Shown: one piece after another, positions 34,556-43,496 of the stretch
Layout: each line of letters opens with the position of its first letter
Position numbering within the stretch: position 1 is the first letter of the stretch
Assembly: GCA_052078155.1 (NCBI GenBank)
Contig: JBQJBP010000003.1
Coordinates: forward strand, 558,001 to 622,000
DNA: 64,000 bases
Direction of reading: 5' to 3'
Source: CAXBMB01 sp052078155
GTDB lineage: Bacteria > Pseudomonadota > Alphaproteobacteria > Kiloniellales > DSM-21159
Notes under the pieces: generated by a model
What the model saw: the letters and a program-made list of their open reading frames with translations, nothing else
What the model was told of the DNA's origin: nothing
Database searches by the model: none
Made by a program: the position numbers and the translations under genes

Positions 34556-34720
34556 AGCGCATGGTCTGTTTAGCTGGAGGCACTTTGCCTTTGCGCCGTA
34601 CGCATGACTCATCCTCTAAAACATTGAAAAGAGGCAAATGCACGCTTCAAGCGTTATCACGTAGTGATTCCACTTAAACCGATTTGACTCTGGTGATCTC
34701 ATTTAAACCCATTTGACTCT
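34556..34720 (+). repeat. MITE-like intergenic element, copy 6 with duplicated right end
   Basis: The left half is diverged (GCGCATGGTCTGTTTAG). From 34612 to 34691 it matches the family closely (ATCCTCTAAAACATTG ... CCGATTTGACTCT). A second right end (ATTTAAACCCATTTGACTCT) follows directly and ends at 34720. The element stops 12 bp before the ribosome site of the pentapeptide-repeat gene. Confidence 0.75.
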
Positions 34721-34744
34721 AATGGACGGCCAAGGAGGTGTCCC

Positions 34745-35317
34745 TTGCGCGAAAGACGAACAGTCGAAGACCATTCCTTTAAGGACCTGCAGGCTGCCGG
34801 GCGCCGCTTCCGGGATCTGCGGTTCAGCGACTGTGATTTCTCCCACTGTGACCTTTCCGACAGCCAGCTCTACGACTGCCACTTCGAGAACTGCCGCTTT
34901 TCTAACTGCAACCTCAGCAACCTGAGTCTGGAGGGGGTTCATCTGGAAGATGTTCAGCTGACGACCTGCAAGGCCCTGGGGCTGGACTGGTCCAAAACCA
35001 GCTACCTGCGCGGCCTCGGGGCAAAAGACAGCAATCTGGACTTCAACACCTTTGCCGGTCTCGAAGTCAAAGACCTGAACCTGGAAGGCTGTCTGTTGCG
35101 CGATGCCTTCTTTCAGGACTGCAGCCTGCCCAAAGCCCGCTTTTCCGACAGCAACCTGACAGGGGCCAATTTCGAAGATTGCAAGCTGCGGCAGGCGGAC
35201 TTTACCGGAACTGAAGGCTTTGCAGCCTTGCTGAGCCGAAACGACCTGCGTCAGGCCGTCTTACCCCTGGCCTCAGCCCTTCATCTGCTCAAGGAATTTC
35301 AGATCATCGTCAGATGA
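34745..35317 (+). CDS. pentapeptide-repeat protein
   Basis: 190 residues. The start is TTG at 34745, supported by a strong AAGGAGGT five bases upstream. Residues about 20-150 are runs of A/C-(D/N)-L/F-x-x units (SDCDFSHCDLSDSQLYDCHF, later KARFSDSNLTGANFEDCKL), predicting a right-handed quadrilateral beta helix. It is unusually rich in Cys at the central positions. Such proteins are often scaffolds or, in Qnr/MfpA, protect gyrase; function here is unknown. The stop overlaps the start of the cyclase-domain gene (ATGA), so the two are translated together. Confidence 0.82.
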   Translation: MRERRTVEDHSFKDLQAAGRRFRDLRFSDCDFSHCDLSDSQLYDCHFENCRFSNCNLSNLSLEGVHLEDVQLTTCKALGLDWSKTSYLRGLGAKDSNLDFNTFAGLEVKDLNLEGCLLRDAFFQDCSLPKARFSDSNLTGANFEDCKLRQADFTGTEGFAALLSRNDLRQAVLPLASALHLLKEFQIIVR

Positions 35318-37548
35318 CGTTGTCCTTTTCAAAGGGTAAAGTGATAGAAAGCCTGCAAACGAAAACAACCTTGAGAGCCGTTCTCTGTGACCTCGCCGGA
35401 AGAGGCCATTCAGAACGAGACACACTCTCAGTAACAGGAAATCAGGGGAGCGGATTCCTGAAACCTCGGTCGCCAAATCAGGGTCAGGCCCCAAAAGGGG
35501 CAGAAGAAACCAAGATCAAAAATCACTCTGACGGGACAGCCGCGCCGGACCCACAGGCAGATGTGGTAAGCAAAGTGCGCGACCACCTGGACAGGGGCGA
35601 GTACTTCCTGGCCCAGGATCTTGCCATCTCCGCTTTGCAGAAAGATCAGGACAACGACGACCTGCGGGCGCTTGTGGCCCTGGCTCTGGTGCGCGCCAAT
35701 GCTCTGGATCAGGCACAGGAAATCATCGCGCCTTTGCTGGCAGGGCTGGCTGACAAGGCCATCAATCTCCATACACCCAGCCCGACCTTCAGGCTGCCTC
35801 TTGAGCGGCTGCAGACCCTGGCAGATGTCTGTTACCAGTTCTGGCGGCAGGGAGATGACCAGCAGTACCTGGGGCTGGCTCAGGACCTGCACGACCAGGT
35901 TTTCGCACAAAGCCAGAGAACCCGCAGTGGCACGCTGGCCTTGATCCTGGCCTACATCAACGAACAGCAGAACGGCGCCGTCAATGAAAGTTCTGAACTG
36001 ATCCGGCGGCTGGCGGCGCAGGTCGCCGATAAAGAACTCAGCCCCGATGCAGGTGAGCGGGAAGCATTCTGGCACCTGGCTGCCCAGGCCGTGTTGCTGA
36101 TCTTCGAAAGGAAACCCGAACGGGCGGTTAAAAAGCTGAAAGCCGCCCACGGCGTGACCCGACTGAATTCTTCCAAAGGCACCCAGCTGCGCCGTGTGCT
36201 GGCGCAGCTCCAACGGGCCAGCGATCTGATCCCTGAAGGCCTGCTGGAGGCACTGCCCGCCCCGGGCCTGCTGGTTTTCTCCGGACTGGCCTTTGATCCG
36301 CCGGGTTCAGCGGAGGCCCGCTTGCCTCTGTCCAAGGAAGCCGCCATCCGGCAGGCTCTGGATGAAGAATTGGCCTCCTTGGAAGCCAGCATTGGCTATT
36401 GCTCCCTCACCTGTGGGTCAGAACTGATTTTCGCCGAAGCACTGCTGGCCAGAGGCGGTGAACTCAACCTGGTGCTGCCCTTTAATGAGCAGGACTTTCT
36501 GCAGCAGCACTATCAGGCCTTTCCGCGTTCCTGGACCAGGCGCTTCCATCGTGTCGTGGAGGCCGCCAAAACAGTCGATTATGCCAACCGGGGAACCTAT
36601 CTGGGTGACGGGAACGGCTACCGTTTTGCCAATCAGATCCTACATGGTCTGGCCACCCTGCGTTCCCGCGCCTATGACACAGCCCCCTATCTGGTGACCC
36701 TCTGGGATCTGTCGCCGGATTCTCTGGTTGGGGACGCAGCAGATTTCATTGATCAGTGGGCCGACATCACACGCCTGCGGGTTCTGGATCCGGACTTCCT
36801 GCCGGACGTGGAAAGTCAGGTAACGCCCCAAGACGACAGGACGGAAAGTCCGCAAGGGGAAGAAACAGAGACCGACCAGGAAGGCACCGCTGATCTCGCC
36901 CCCACGGCCTCTGCCCTGTCAGCGTCCGGCAGCCAGTCAGTCGGCACGTTGGAGGAAGCTGGCCTGTCGCGTGAGATCCGGACCCTGCTGTTTGCTGATT
37001 TTGTCAACTTCCGGGCAGTCAGCGAGGACTGCATCCCGGCCTATCTGGCTTTCCTTGCCCGCCTGAGCGACGACCTGAAAGCGCTGCCCAAGCCCCCCTT
37101 GCTCCTGAACACCTGGGGCGATGCCATCTTCGCTGTGGCGGAACAGGCCAGCGATCTGGCCACCTTTGCCCTGCAACTGCGCAAGAGCGTGCTGGATCAC
37201 GCCACACCGGAAAAGGGGTTTCCAAAGGCACTGGCGGTGCGTATTTCGCTTAACGCCGGACCGGTTTTTGCCGCCAGAGATCCTTTGCTCGATAAAGCAA
37301 ACTTCTTTGGGGCGGAAGTGGTCACCACGGCCCGTCTGGAGCCGGTGACCGTGCCCAACCAGATCTACGCCACCAAGAACTTTGTCTCTGTCCTGCTGTC
37401 GGAAGAAAGTGCAGAGCAAAGCCGGGCCCAGGCCCTGGGGCAAGCCTGGGCTTCCCCCTTTGACTTTACCTATGTGGGACAGGTTGCCTTAGCAAAAGAT
37501 GCCGGGAATGAGGCCATCTATCACCTGACCGGTCGCACAAGACTCTAG
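35314..37548 (+). CDS. TPR protein with C-terminal class III nucleotide cyclase domain
   Basis: 744 residues. The first ~80 look unstructured. Residues about 85-300 are alpha-helical repeats. Residues about 315-480 form a Rossmann-like block with CGSELIFAEALLARGGELNLVLPF. An acidic linker (500-545) leads to a cyclase homology domain (555-720) with metal-binding Asp in LLFADFVNF (D562) and NTWGDAIFA (D603). The purine-recognising residues are not obvious, so activity as an adenylate or guanylate cyclase is likely but not certain. No membrane segment is seen. Coupled to the pentapeptide-repeat protein, which may bind or steer it. Confidence 0.75.
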   Translation: MTLSFSKGKVIESLQTKTTLRAVLCDLAGRGHSERDTLSVTGNQGSGFLKPRSPNQGQAPKGAEETKIKNHSDGTAAPDPQADVVSKVRDHLDRGEYFLAQDLAISALQKDQDNDDLRALVALALVRANALDQAQEIIAPLLAGLADKAINLHTPSPTFRLPLERLQTLADVCYQFWRQGDDQQYLGLAQDLHDQVFAQSQRTRSGTLALILAYINEQQNGAVNESSELIRRLAAQVADKELSPDAGEREAFWHLAAQAVLLIFERKPERAVKKLKAAHGVTRLNSSKGTQLRRVLAQLQRASDLIPEGLLEALPAPGLLVFSGLAFDPPGSAEARLPLSKEAAIRQALDEELASLEASIGYCSLTCGSELIFAEALLARGGELNLVLPFNEQDFLQQHYQAFPRSWTRRFHRVVEAAKTVDYANRGTYLGDGNGYRFANQILHGLATLRSRAYDTAPYLVTLWDLSPDSLVGDAADFIDQWADITRLRVLDPDFLPDVESQVTPQDDRTESPQGEETETDQEGTADLAPTASALSASGSQSVGTLEEAGLSREIRTLLFADFVNFRAVSEDCIPAYLAFLARLSDDLKALPKPPLLLNTWGDAIFAVAEQASDLATFALQLRKSVLDHATPEKGFPKALAVRISLNAGPVFAARDPLLDKANFFGAEVVTTARLEPVTVPNQIYATKNFVSVLLSEESAEQSRAQALGQAWASPFDFTYVGQVALAKDAGNEAIYHLTGRTRL

Positions 37549-37670
37549 TCATCCACCAGAGCAGCACGGCGCTTCCAATCACATCGCTAAGCTTGACGTC
37601 GCGAGAAAGCACAAGGCGGTCTTCTGTCTCATTTCAGGGTGGCGGCGGACGCGTCACGGATCAGCTCATT

Positions 37671-37704
37671 GCGCAGCGCTTCTGACTAAACCGATCATGC
37701 GTCA
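37671..37704 (-). repeat. MITE-like element remnant (copy 7, one end only)
   Basis: GCGCAGCGCTTCTGACTAAACCGATCATG matches about 30 bp of the family left end in inverted orientation. The rest of the element is gone. It lies in the 195-bp gap between the convergent cyclase and glycosyltransferase genes. Confidence 0.6.
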
Positions 37705-37743
37705 GCCGGTGCCCGCCCCGGAACAAGGTCTGCGAGACCTGGC

Positions 37744-38934
37744 TTAGGAGAGCAGTTCTGCTTCACCGATGAGCTTTTCAAGCTTATGCATCTCTGCCTT
37801 CGTTGCCTGTAGGAAGTCCAGAATGCGTGGATCTTCCGTGTCGTTGCAGTCGTGCAAAGCAAAGTCACTTTCCATGCGGATCACCCGGTTCTTGCCGGTC
37901 GGCAGATCCACCCGCCCTTTGGCCCTCTTGCGCATCCATTCTTCACGGGATTTGGTGAAGTAGTGATTGATGGAAGCGAATTCAAAACTGGGGTGCAGAC
38001 CGCAGCCGCCCTGGTGAGGGTCCAGAGGTACCCTTTGCTCGTCCACCACAGTGCCTTCAATCAGAAAGGGAATGTGGACCCGAATGGACTCCAGGTAATC
38101 GGGACGGAAGAACGTCTTTACCAGACGGTTGACCGCATTGTTCTTTAAGCTGCAGCGCTGGAAGCGCTCCATAACCAGACGGTCGCCCATCTCCTGCTTA
38201 CCGTCGCTGCCAAACAGGCGCCAGTAAAGCGACAAGGCGGGCACATCTTCATACCGGTCCAGAAGGTCTGGGATGTTGTCGTCCTTACGCGGGACGATAA
38301 ATTCATCGGGATCCAGGAAAATCAGCCAGTCGGTGTCCTTGCCATGGTGGGTAAAGAGGCTGCGATAGGCGACAGCCTGAATGGGCGAGTTCCCGCAATC
38401 TGCGTCGGGAAAGGGCACATGGGTGATGACACCCTGACGATCCAGCTTTTCCAGAAAATCACTGGAGCCGTCATCACTGCCATTGTCATAAATGACAAAG
38501 CGCTCGATGCCCATGACCCGGTGAAAGGCCAGCCATTCAATCAGGTAAGGAGCCTCATTCTTCACAATGGCCCCAATGGTGATGTGATGGGTTTTCGTTT
38601 TCCGTTCAGATTCTGGAACAAAAACAGGCGCTTTTTCCTGGTCCGATAGAAGCCTGAAGGTCTGGGGAGAGCCCATGATCTCTTCCCCACCGTCGATTTC
38701 AACAGTCAGTTCGTGCTTTTCACCATCGGCAAAGCTGTCCGGAATGACCCAATGAAAGGCAAAATTCCCATCACCGTACTGCTTCAGATCTTCCCGAAAA
38801 TTCTCTGCTTCAAATTCAGCCTGCACCACATTGTCCACTTTGAGAACCATGGTGTAGCGGTCGCGAAAATCATCCTCATTCACCGCCCAGCCACTGACAA
38901 AGCGATCAAAGATGGGATCCAAATGTCCAATCAT
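37744..38934 (-). CDS. glycosyltransferase, GT2/GT92-like
   Basis: 396 residues. Residues 1-100 form a beta-rich module with FVSGWAV and YGDGNFAFHW, of a kind found in front of glycosyltransferases in alphaproteobacteria. Residues about 110-380 are a GT-A fold: GAIVKNEAPYLIEW, IYDNGSDDGSSDFLEK and the metal motif LDPDEFIVP. This fits the Glyco_tranf_2_4/GT92 group. It probably adds a sugar to a surface polysaccharide or lipid, with donor and acceptor unknown. No membrane helix is seen. It stands alone, not in a polysaccharide cluster. Confidence 0.8.
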   Translation of the reverse strand: MIGHLDPIFDRFVSGWAVNEDDFRDRYTMVLKVDNVVQAEFEAENFREDLKQYGDGNFAFHWVIPDSFADGEKHELTVEIDGGEEIMGSPQTFRLLSDQEKAPVFVPESERKTKTHHITIGAIVKNEAPYLIEWLAFHRVMGIERFVIYDNGSDDGSSDFLEKLDRQGVITHVPFPDADCGNSPIQAVAYRSLFTHHGKDTDWLIFLDPDEFIVPRKDDNIPDLLDRYEDVPALSLYWRLFGSDGKQEMGDRLVMERFQRCSLKNNAVNRLVKTFFRPDYLESIRVHIPFLIEGTVVDEQRVPLDPHQGGCGLHPSFEFASINHYFTKSREEWMRKRAKGRVDLPTGKNRVIRMESDFALHDCNDTEDPRILDFLQATKAEMHKLEKLIGEAELLS

Positions 38935-39061
38935 AAAAATGAGTACCTAGGTTAAAACTGCGCTGAAAGACCCTGCCTCTTTTAAGGGGTTCGCTGATCT
39001 CTGGCAAAAGAAAGCAGGGTCCACTTACAAATTAGAGGAGGTTTCCGTCTCAAATGGCTCT

Positions 39062-39874
39062 TTATGCCAGAACGTCTCTGGCCTGATCCAACCAGCCCAG
39101 ACCCTCCCGGGTGTTTCCCGCAGGCAGGTATTCACAGCCAACCCATAAATCTGGAGTCAGCTTCTGCGCCAGTTTCAGAAGAGCCAGATAATCTTCCCGC
39201 CCCCAGTCCGCGGAGGGATCATCGGGCTCATGTCGGGCATCGGGTCCGGCAATCTGATAGTGCCCGATAAGCGCAGCCGTCTTGTTGAGCCAGGGGGCAA
39301 TGTCGGTGTGAATGCGCGCACAGTGAAAGAGGTCAAACTGCAACAAGGGTGCCGCCTTTCCCCGCAACCTGATTTCCTCGATCACCTGACAGGCCTGATC
39401 AAAATCATTCAGGAAGTATCCGGGCATGTTGAAAGGATTGATGGGTTCAATCATCAGCTGAACCCCTGCCTGTTCACAGCGCTCTGCCGCAAAGGCAATG
39501 TTGCTCACATAGGTTTCGTGCAGCCTCTCTTGCGGACTGGAGTCGGGCTTCAGGCCGGCCATGGCATGCAAACGCGGTGTTTTCAGATGCGCGGCATAGG
39601 CCAGAGCCTGGTCCACGCTCTCCCGAAACTCCGCTTCACGTCCGGGTACACAGGCCATCCCCCGCTCCCCTGCCTCCCAATCTCCCGGCGGCAGGTTGAA
39701 AAGAACCTGCTCTAAGCCAGCAGTCTGCAGAACCTCTGCCAGCGCCTGCACGTCCCAGTCATAGGGAAACAGGAACTCCACCCCTTCAAACCCCGCGTCT
39801 GCAGCCGCCTGAAAGCGAGACAAAAATGGCAGCTCACCAAACAGCATGGACAGGTTGGCAGCAAATCTAAGCAT
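39062..39874 (-). CDS. hyi: hydroxypyruvate isomerase-like TIM-barrel protein
   Basis: 270 residues from the ATG at 39874; the frame extends to 39949, but MLRFAANLSMLFGELPFLSRF is the normal Hyi start and AAGGG lies upstream. Xylose isomerase-like TIM barrel with metal/acid positions in MIEPINPFNMPGYFL, LLQFDLFHC and GCEYLPAG. Length is close to Hyi (about 258). Hyi interconverts hydroxypyruvate and tartronate semialdehyde; relatives act on 2-oxo-tetronate or other sugars. No glyoxylate or tartronate genes lie nearby, so the exact substrate is open. Confidence 0.8.
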   Translation of the reverse strand: MLRFAANLSMLFGELPFLSRFQAAADAGFEGVEFLFPYDWDVQALAEVLQTAGLEQVLFNLPPGDWEAGERGMACVPGREAEFRESVDQALAYAAHLKTPRLHAMAGLKPDSSPQERLHETYVSNIAFAAERCEQAGVQLMIEPINPFNMPGYFLNDFDQACQVIEEIRLRGKAAPLLQFDLFHCARIHTDIAPWLNKTAALIGHYQIAGPDARHEPDDPSADWGREDYLALLKLAQKLTPDLWVGCEYLPAGNTREGLGWLDQARDVLA

Positions 39875-39889
39875 CGGGACAACACCCTT

Positions 39890-40700
39890 TTTGAGAACGA
39901 GGTTTGGGTCGCGTGAACAAGAATAAGATCTCGTGACTGAAGGCCTCAATCAGCAAAGGCTCTGTCAGGTTCAGCGAGGTTCTGGCCAGTTTCTGACAGC
40001 AGACAAACACTCCAATAGCGACAGAACAAGGGGTAAATGGCCGGGCTTCGTTCCGCGCTGTTCCTGCATGGTAAAAAGAGTGTTTAAAACAACATCGCAA
40101 GAGGAAAACGACCCAGCGTCAGGCCCTAAATCTCTTACAAATCAAACACCTCAACAAAATCTCCCTCATGCTGAGTGGGCAAAGGCCACGCCACTGGCCC
40201 TAAGATTGTTTTTTGAACCATCGCAACATCGTTACTTTCTTACCCGCTTGCACTGGGGCTCTTGCCGTGCGACTCTCATCGTGTGTCGCAATCAAGACAT
40301 TAGCGACCAGGCTTTTTTGTTAAATCTGATCATCATGCTTTTGTCGCGAGATGACAGCAATTGCCAGGGCAACGACTGGCCTTCCTGCCCCGGTACCAGC
40401 GTTCACTGACGGCCATATGCTGGTTCTGACCTCTCCTGATTTAGAGAGGATGAAAACACATCGAACCACAGAGCAGACCGCAGACAGAGACCAATTCTGT
40501 TTGTGGCACTAAAAGCGCAATCGATGCCCCATCCGGAACACTCTGATCTGTTTCGGGCTTGTTACAAGGAGGGTTGATGAAAAGCTGACACGGAAGAACG
40601 TACCTTCTTCACAATTTCTGAAATATGGAAATTTTGATGGACAAGCAGCACGTTTTTTCGGAACGCTGTTATCAGACAAAAATCAAAAAAAGATGTCTCA
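39890..40700. other. intergenic stretch with no gene recognised
   Basis: About 850 bp between the hyi-like gene and the peptide transporter operon. The open frame at 39933-40409 has no ribosome site, no family resemblance and a composition unlike the neighbouring genes. The AT-rich 40590-40720 part probably holds the promoter of the peptide-transport operon. Confidence 0.45.
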
Positions 40701-40721
40701 TAGTTAAACAGGGAACAGAAG

Positions 40722-42356
40722 ATGGCTTTTTTCAAACGTAACGGCAAACCCATGCCCGAGACTCTCGTGCGCATGGCAAAAAGTGCCAATCGCACTGACG
40801 TGGACCGCCGCGAGTTCCTGGCTTTGGCCAGTGCTTTCGGCGCAACGACAGCCACCGCTTACGCCATGCTGGGCATGACCGCCCCCAAACAGGCTCTGGC
40901 CCAGGGCAAAAAAGGCGGCACGTTGCTGGTTTCCATGAACGTGCGTGAACTGAAGGACCCGCGCACCTTTGACTGGTCTGAAATGGGCAACGTGGCCCGC
41001 CAGTTCCTGGAGCCGCTGGTGGAATACACCCACGACTTCACCTTCAAAGGCATGCTGCTGGAAAGCTGGGAAGTCAACGACGATGCCACCCAGTACACCC
41101 TCAACGTCCGTAAAGGCGCCAAGTGGAACAACGGTGACGATTTCACGGCTGACGACGTGGTCTTCAACATCACCCGCTGGTGCGACAAGTCCGTGGAAGG
41201 CAACTCCATGGCCGGTCGTATGGCCACGCTGATCGATGCTGACACGGGCAAAGCCATCGACGGGGCCATCGAAAAGGTCGACGATTACACGGTTCGCCTG
41301 AACCTGCCTGCCGCTGACATCACCATCATCCCCGGCTTTGCTGACTATCCGGCTCTGCTGGTTCACCAAAGCTATGACGGTGATCTGGCTGGCAATCCCA
41401 TCGGCACCGGTCCCTTCGTGCTCGACAGCATTGAAGTTGGCACCTCTGCTTCCGTCTCCCGGCGTGACGGCGGCTGGTGGGGCGGCGACGTCTATCTGGA
41501 CGGCGTGAACTTCATCGACTACGGCACCGATCCTTCTGCTGAAGTGGCTGCCTTCGAATCCGGTGAAATCCACACCAACTACCAGACCTCAGCTGACTAT
41601 GTGGAGATCATGGACAGCCTGGGCCTGAAGAAGTCTGAAGTTGTGACGGCTGCCACCGTGGTGGCTCGGACCAACATCGACAACAAGCCTTACGACGACC
41701 CGCGCGTCCGCCAGGCTCTGCAGATGGCTGTGGACAACTCCGTGGTACTGCAGCTGGGTTACGGCAATGCCGGGACACCTGCTGAAAACCACCATGTCTG
41801 CCCGATCCATCCGGAATACTACAAACTTCCCGCTCAGAAACGCGACCTGGAAGGGGCCGCCAAGCTGATGGAAGAAGCCGGCATGATGGATTACGAGCAT
41901 GAGCTGATCTCCATCGACGATGACTGGCGCCGCAACACCACTGACGCCATCGCCGCACAGATCCGCGAAGCTGGTATCAAGGTGAAGCGGACGGTGCTGC
42001 CTGGGTCTACCTTCTGGAACGACTGGGCCAAGTACCCCTACTCCACCACCAACTGGAACATGCGGCCTCTGGGCGTGCAGGTTCTGGCACTGGCCTACCG
42101 CTCTGGTGAAGCCTGGAACGAAACAGCCTTCTCCAACAAAGAGTTCGACGAAAAACTGGGCAAAGCTCTGACCGTGGCTGACGCGGACAAGCGCCGCGAA
42201 CTGATGAAGGACATCGAAATGATCCTTCAGAGCTCCGGTATCTTGATCCAGCCTTACTGGCGTTCTCTGTACCGCCACAATGTCGAAGGCGTTATGAACA
42301 ACCCCATGCATCAGACCTTCGAGATGCATTTCAATAACGTCTGGCTCGATCTCTGA
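40722..42356 (+). CDS. peptide ABC transporter substrate-binding protein
   Basis: 544 residues. ATG has AGGGA upstream. The N-terminal region has a Tat-type motif (DRREFLALASAFG, RR at 29-30) and a likely cleavage after ALA at 60. The mature part is an SBP_bac_5 (DppA/OppA family) protein: LVEYTHDFTFKGMLLESWEVN, WNNGDDFTADDVVFNI, RVRQALQMAVD. It captures peptides or a similar ligand in the periplasm. It is the first gene of a four-gene transporter operon. Confidence 0.9.
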   Translation: MAFFKRNGKPMPETLVRMAKSANRTDVDRREFLALASAFGATTATAYAMLGMTAPKQALAQGKKGGTLLVSMNVRELKDPRTFDWSEMGNVARQFLEPLVEYTHDFTFKGMLLESWEVNDDATQYTLNVRKGAKWNNGDDFTADDVVFNITRWCDKSVEGNSMAGRMATLIDADTGKAIDGAIEKVDDYTVRLNLPAADITIIPGFADYPALLVHQSYDGDLAGNPIGTGPFVLDSIEVGTSASVSRRDGGWWGGDVYLDGVNFIDYGTDPSAEVAAFESGEIHTNYQTSADYVEIMDSLGLKKSEVVTAATVVARTNIDNKPYDDPRVRQALQMAVDNSVVLQLGYGNAGTPAENHHVCPIHPEYYKLPAQKRDLEGAAKLMEEAGMMDYEHELISIDDDWRRNTTDAIAAQIREAGIKVKRTVLPGSTFWNDWAKYPYSTTNWNMRPLGVQVLALAYRSGEAWNETAFSNKEFDEKLGKALTVADADKRRELMKDIEMILQSSGILIQPYWRSLYRHNVEGVMNNPMHQTFEMHFNNVWLDL

Positions 42357-42375
42357 TCGAACGAACGGGATAAAC

Positions 42376-42405
42376 GAGAGAGGAACGGCCTGCCGTTCCT
42401 CTCTC
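42376..42405 (+). promoter_or_regulatory. intercistronic hairpin after the peptide-binding protein gene
   Basis: GAGAGAGGAACGGC / GCCGTTCCTCTCTC, a perfect 14-bp inverted repeat with a 2-base gap, 20 bp after the stop and without a T-run. It probably protects the upstream mRNA or partly terminates, raising binding protein over permease. Confidence 0.7.
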
Positions 42406-42448
42406 CACCCGCCTTCGCTTTCTGAAATCAGCGACGAGATGTGCCCCC

Positions 42449-43486
42449 ATGTTCACTTTCATTCTTCGACGCTTGGGCGTCATGGTGTTAACCATGATCT
42501 GCCTGACGATGGTGGTTTTCGCCCTCGTCAACCTTGAACCGAACCTGCGAAAGCTCTCCATCAGCCAGACAAACATGCGCGCCACTGACGCGCAGATCGA
42601 AAGCTGGCTGCAGCGAAACGGGTATCGCGAACCTTTCCTGGAACGCTATGCGGCCTGGCTGGGCTTCTGGCCCAAACAACCGGCCAAAGATCCGGATACA
42701 GGCGAACCCACCCCCCGCTTCCGATTCTGTGAAGAGCCTTCACAGCCGGAATTTGCAGGGGTAATGCAGGGGGACTTCGGCTGTTCCACCAAGTTTAAGG
42801 AAAAGGTCAGTGATCAGGTCTTCCCGGCCTTGGGGGCAACGGGAATACTGATGTTCTGGGTGATGATCGTGATGGTGCCCACCGCCCTGGTTGTCGGGGT
42901 GCTGGCGGGCATGCGCGAAGGGTCCAGAACAGACCGCACTCTCTCCATCATCTCCATCGGGTCGACAGCCACACCGGAATACGTCTCCGGGGTGATCTTT
43001 ACCGTGATCTTTGCCTCCTGGCTGGGCTGGCTCAACGGATCGGCCGCGACAGCCATCAACAAGGGCTACACCTTCTACAACTTTGCTTTGCCGGTCATGA
43101 CCATGTCGATCTATGGCATGGGCTATGTGGCCCGCATGACCCGTGCCTCCATGGTGGAGGTGATGACCGCCCAATACATCCGCACAGCCCGCCTGAAAGG
43201 CCTGGGTTTTGGTGCCGTGGTGATGAAGCACGCCTTGCGTAACGCGCTGATCGCGCCCTTTACCGTGATCATGCTGCAGTTCCCCTGGCTGCTGACCGGG
43301 GTGGTCATCGTGGAAATCATGTTCCGCTATCAGGGCTTTGGCTTCACGCTGGTGGAAGCTGCCGGGAACAACGACATTGATCTGTTGCTGGCCTGCTCCC
43401 TGATCTCCGTGGCTGTGGTCCTGGTAACCCAGCTGATCTCTGACATTGGCTACGCGTTCCTCAACCCGCGTATCCGTGTATCTTAA
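42449..43486 (+). CDS. peptide ABC transporter permease (DppB type)
   Basis: 345 residues. TM1 at the N terminus, then a periplasmic segment of about 100 residues with EPSQPEFAGVMQGDFGCSTKF, then five more membrane helices. The binding-protein-dependent transport motif YIRTARLKGLGFGAVVMKHALRNA contacts the ATPase. It forms the channel with the next gene. The start ATG has only a weak ribosome site, consistent with coupling to upstream translation. Confidence 0.88.
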   Translation: MFTFILRRLGVMVLTMICLTMVVFALVNLEPNLRKLSISQTNMRATDAQIESWLQRNGYREPFLERYAAWLGFWPKQPAKDPDTGEPTPRFRFCEEPSQPEFAGVMQGDFGCSTKFKEKVSDQVFPALGATGILMFWVMIVMVPTALVVGVLAGMREGSRTDRTLSIISIGSTATPEYVSGVIFTVIFASWLGWLNGSAATAINKGYTFYNFALPVMTMSIYGMGYVARMTRASMVEVMTAQYIRTARLKGLGFGAVVMKHALRNALIAPFTVIMLQFPWLLTGVVIVEIMFRYQGFGFTLVEAAGNNDIDLLLACSLISVAVVLVTQLISDIGYAFLNPRIRVS

Positions 43487-43496
43487 GGAGGCTGCT

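Noticed and set aside
39933..40409. Open frame of 158 codons between the hyi-like gene and the peptide transporter
   Set aside because: No ribosome site, no motif, unusual composition, and it overlaps the start of the gene on the other strand.
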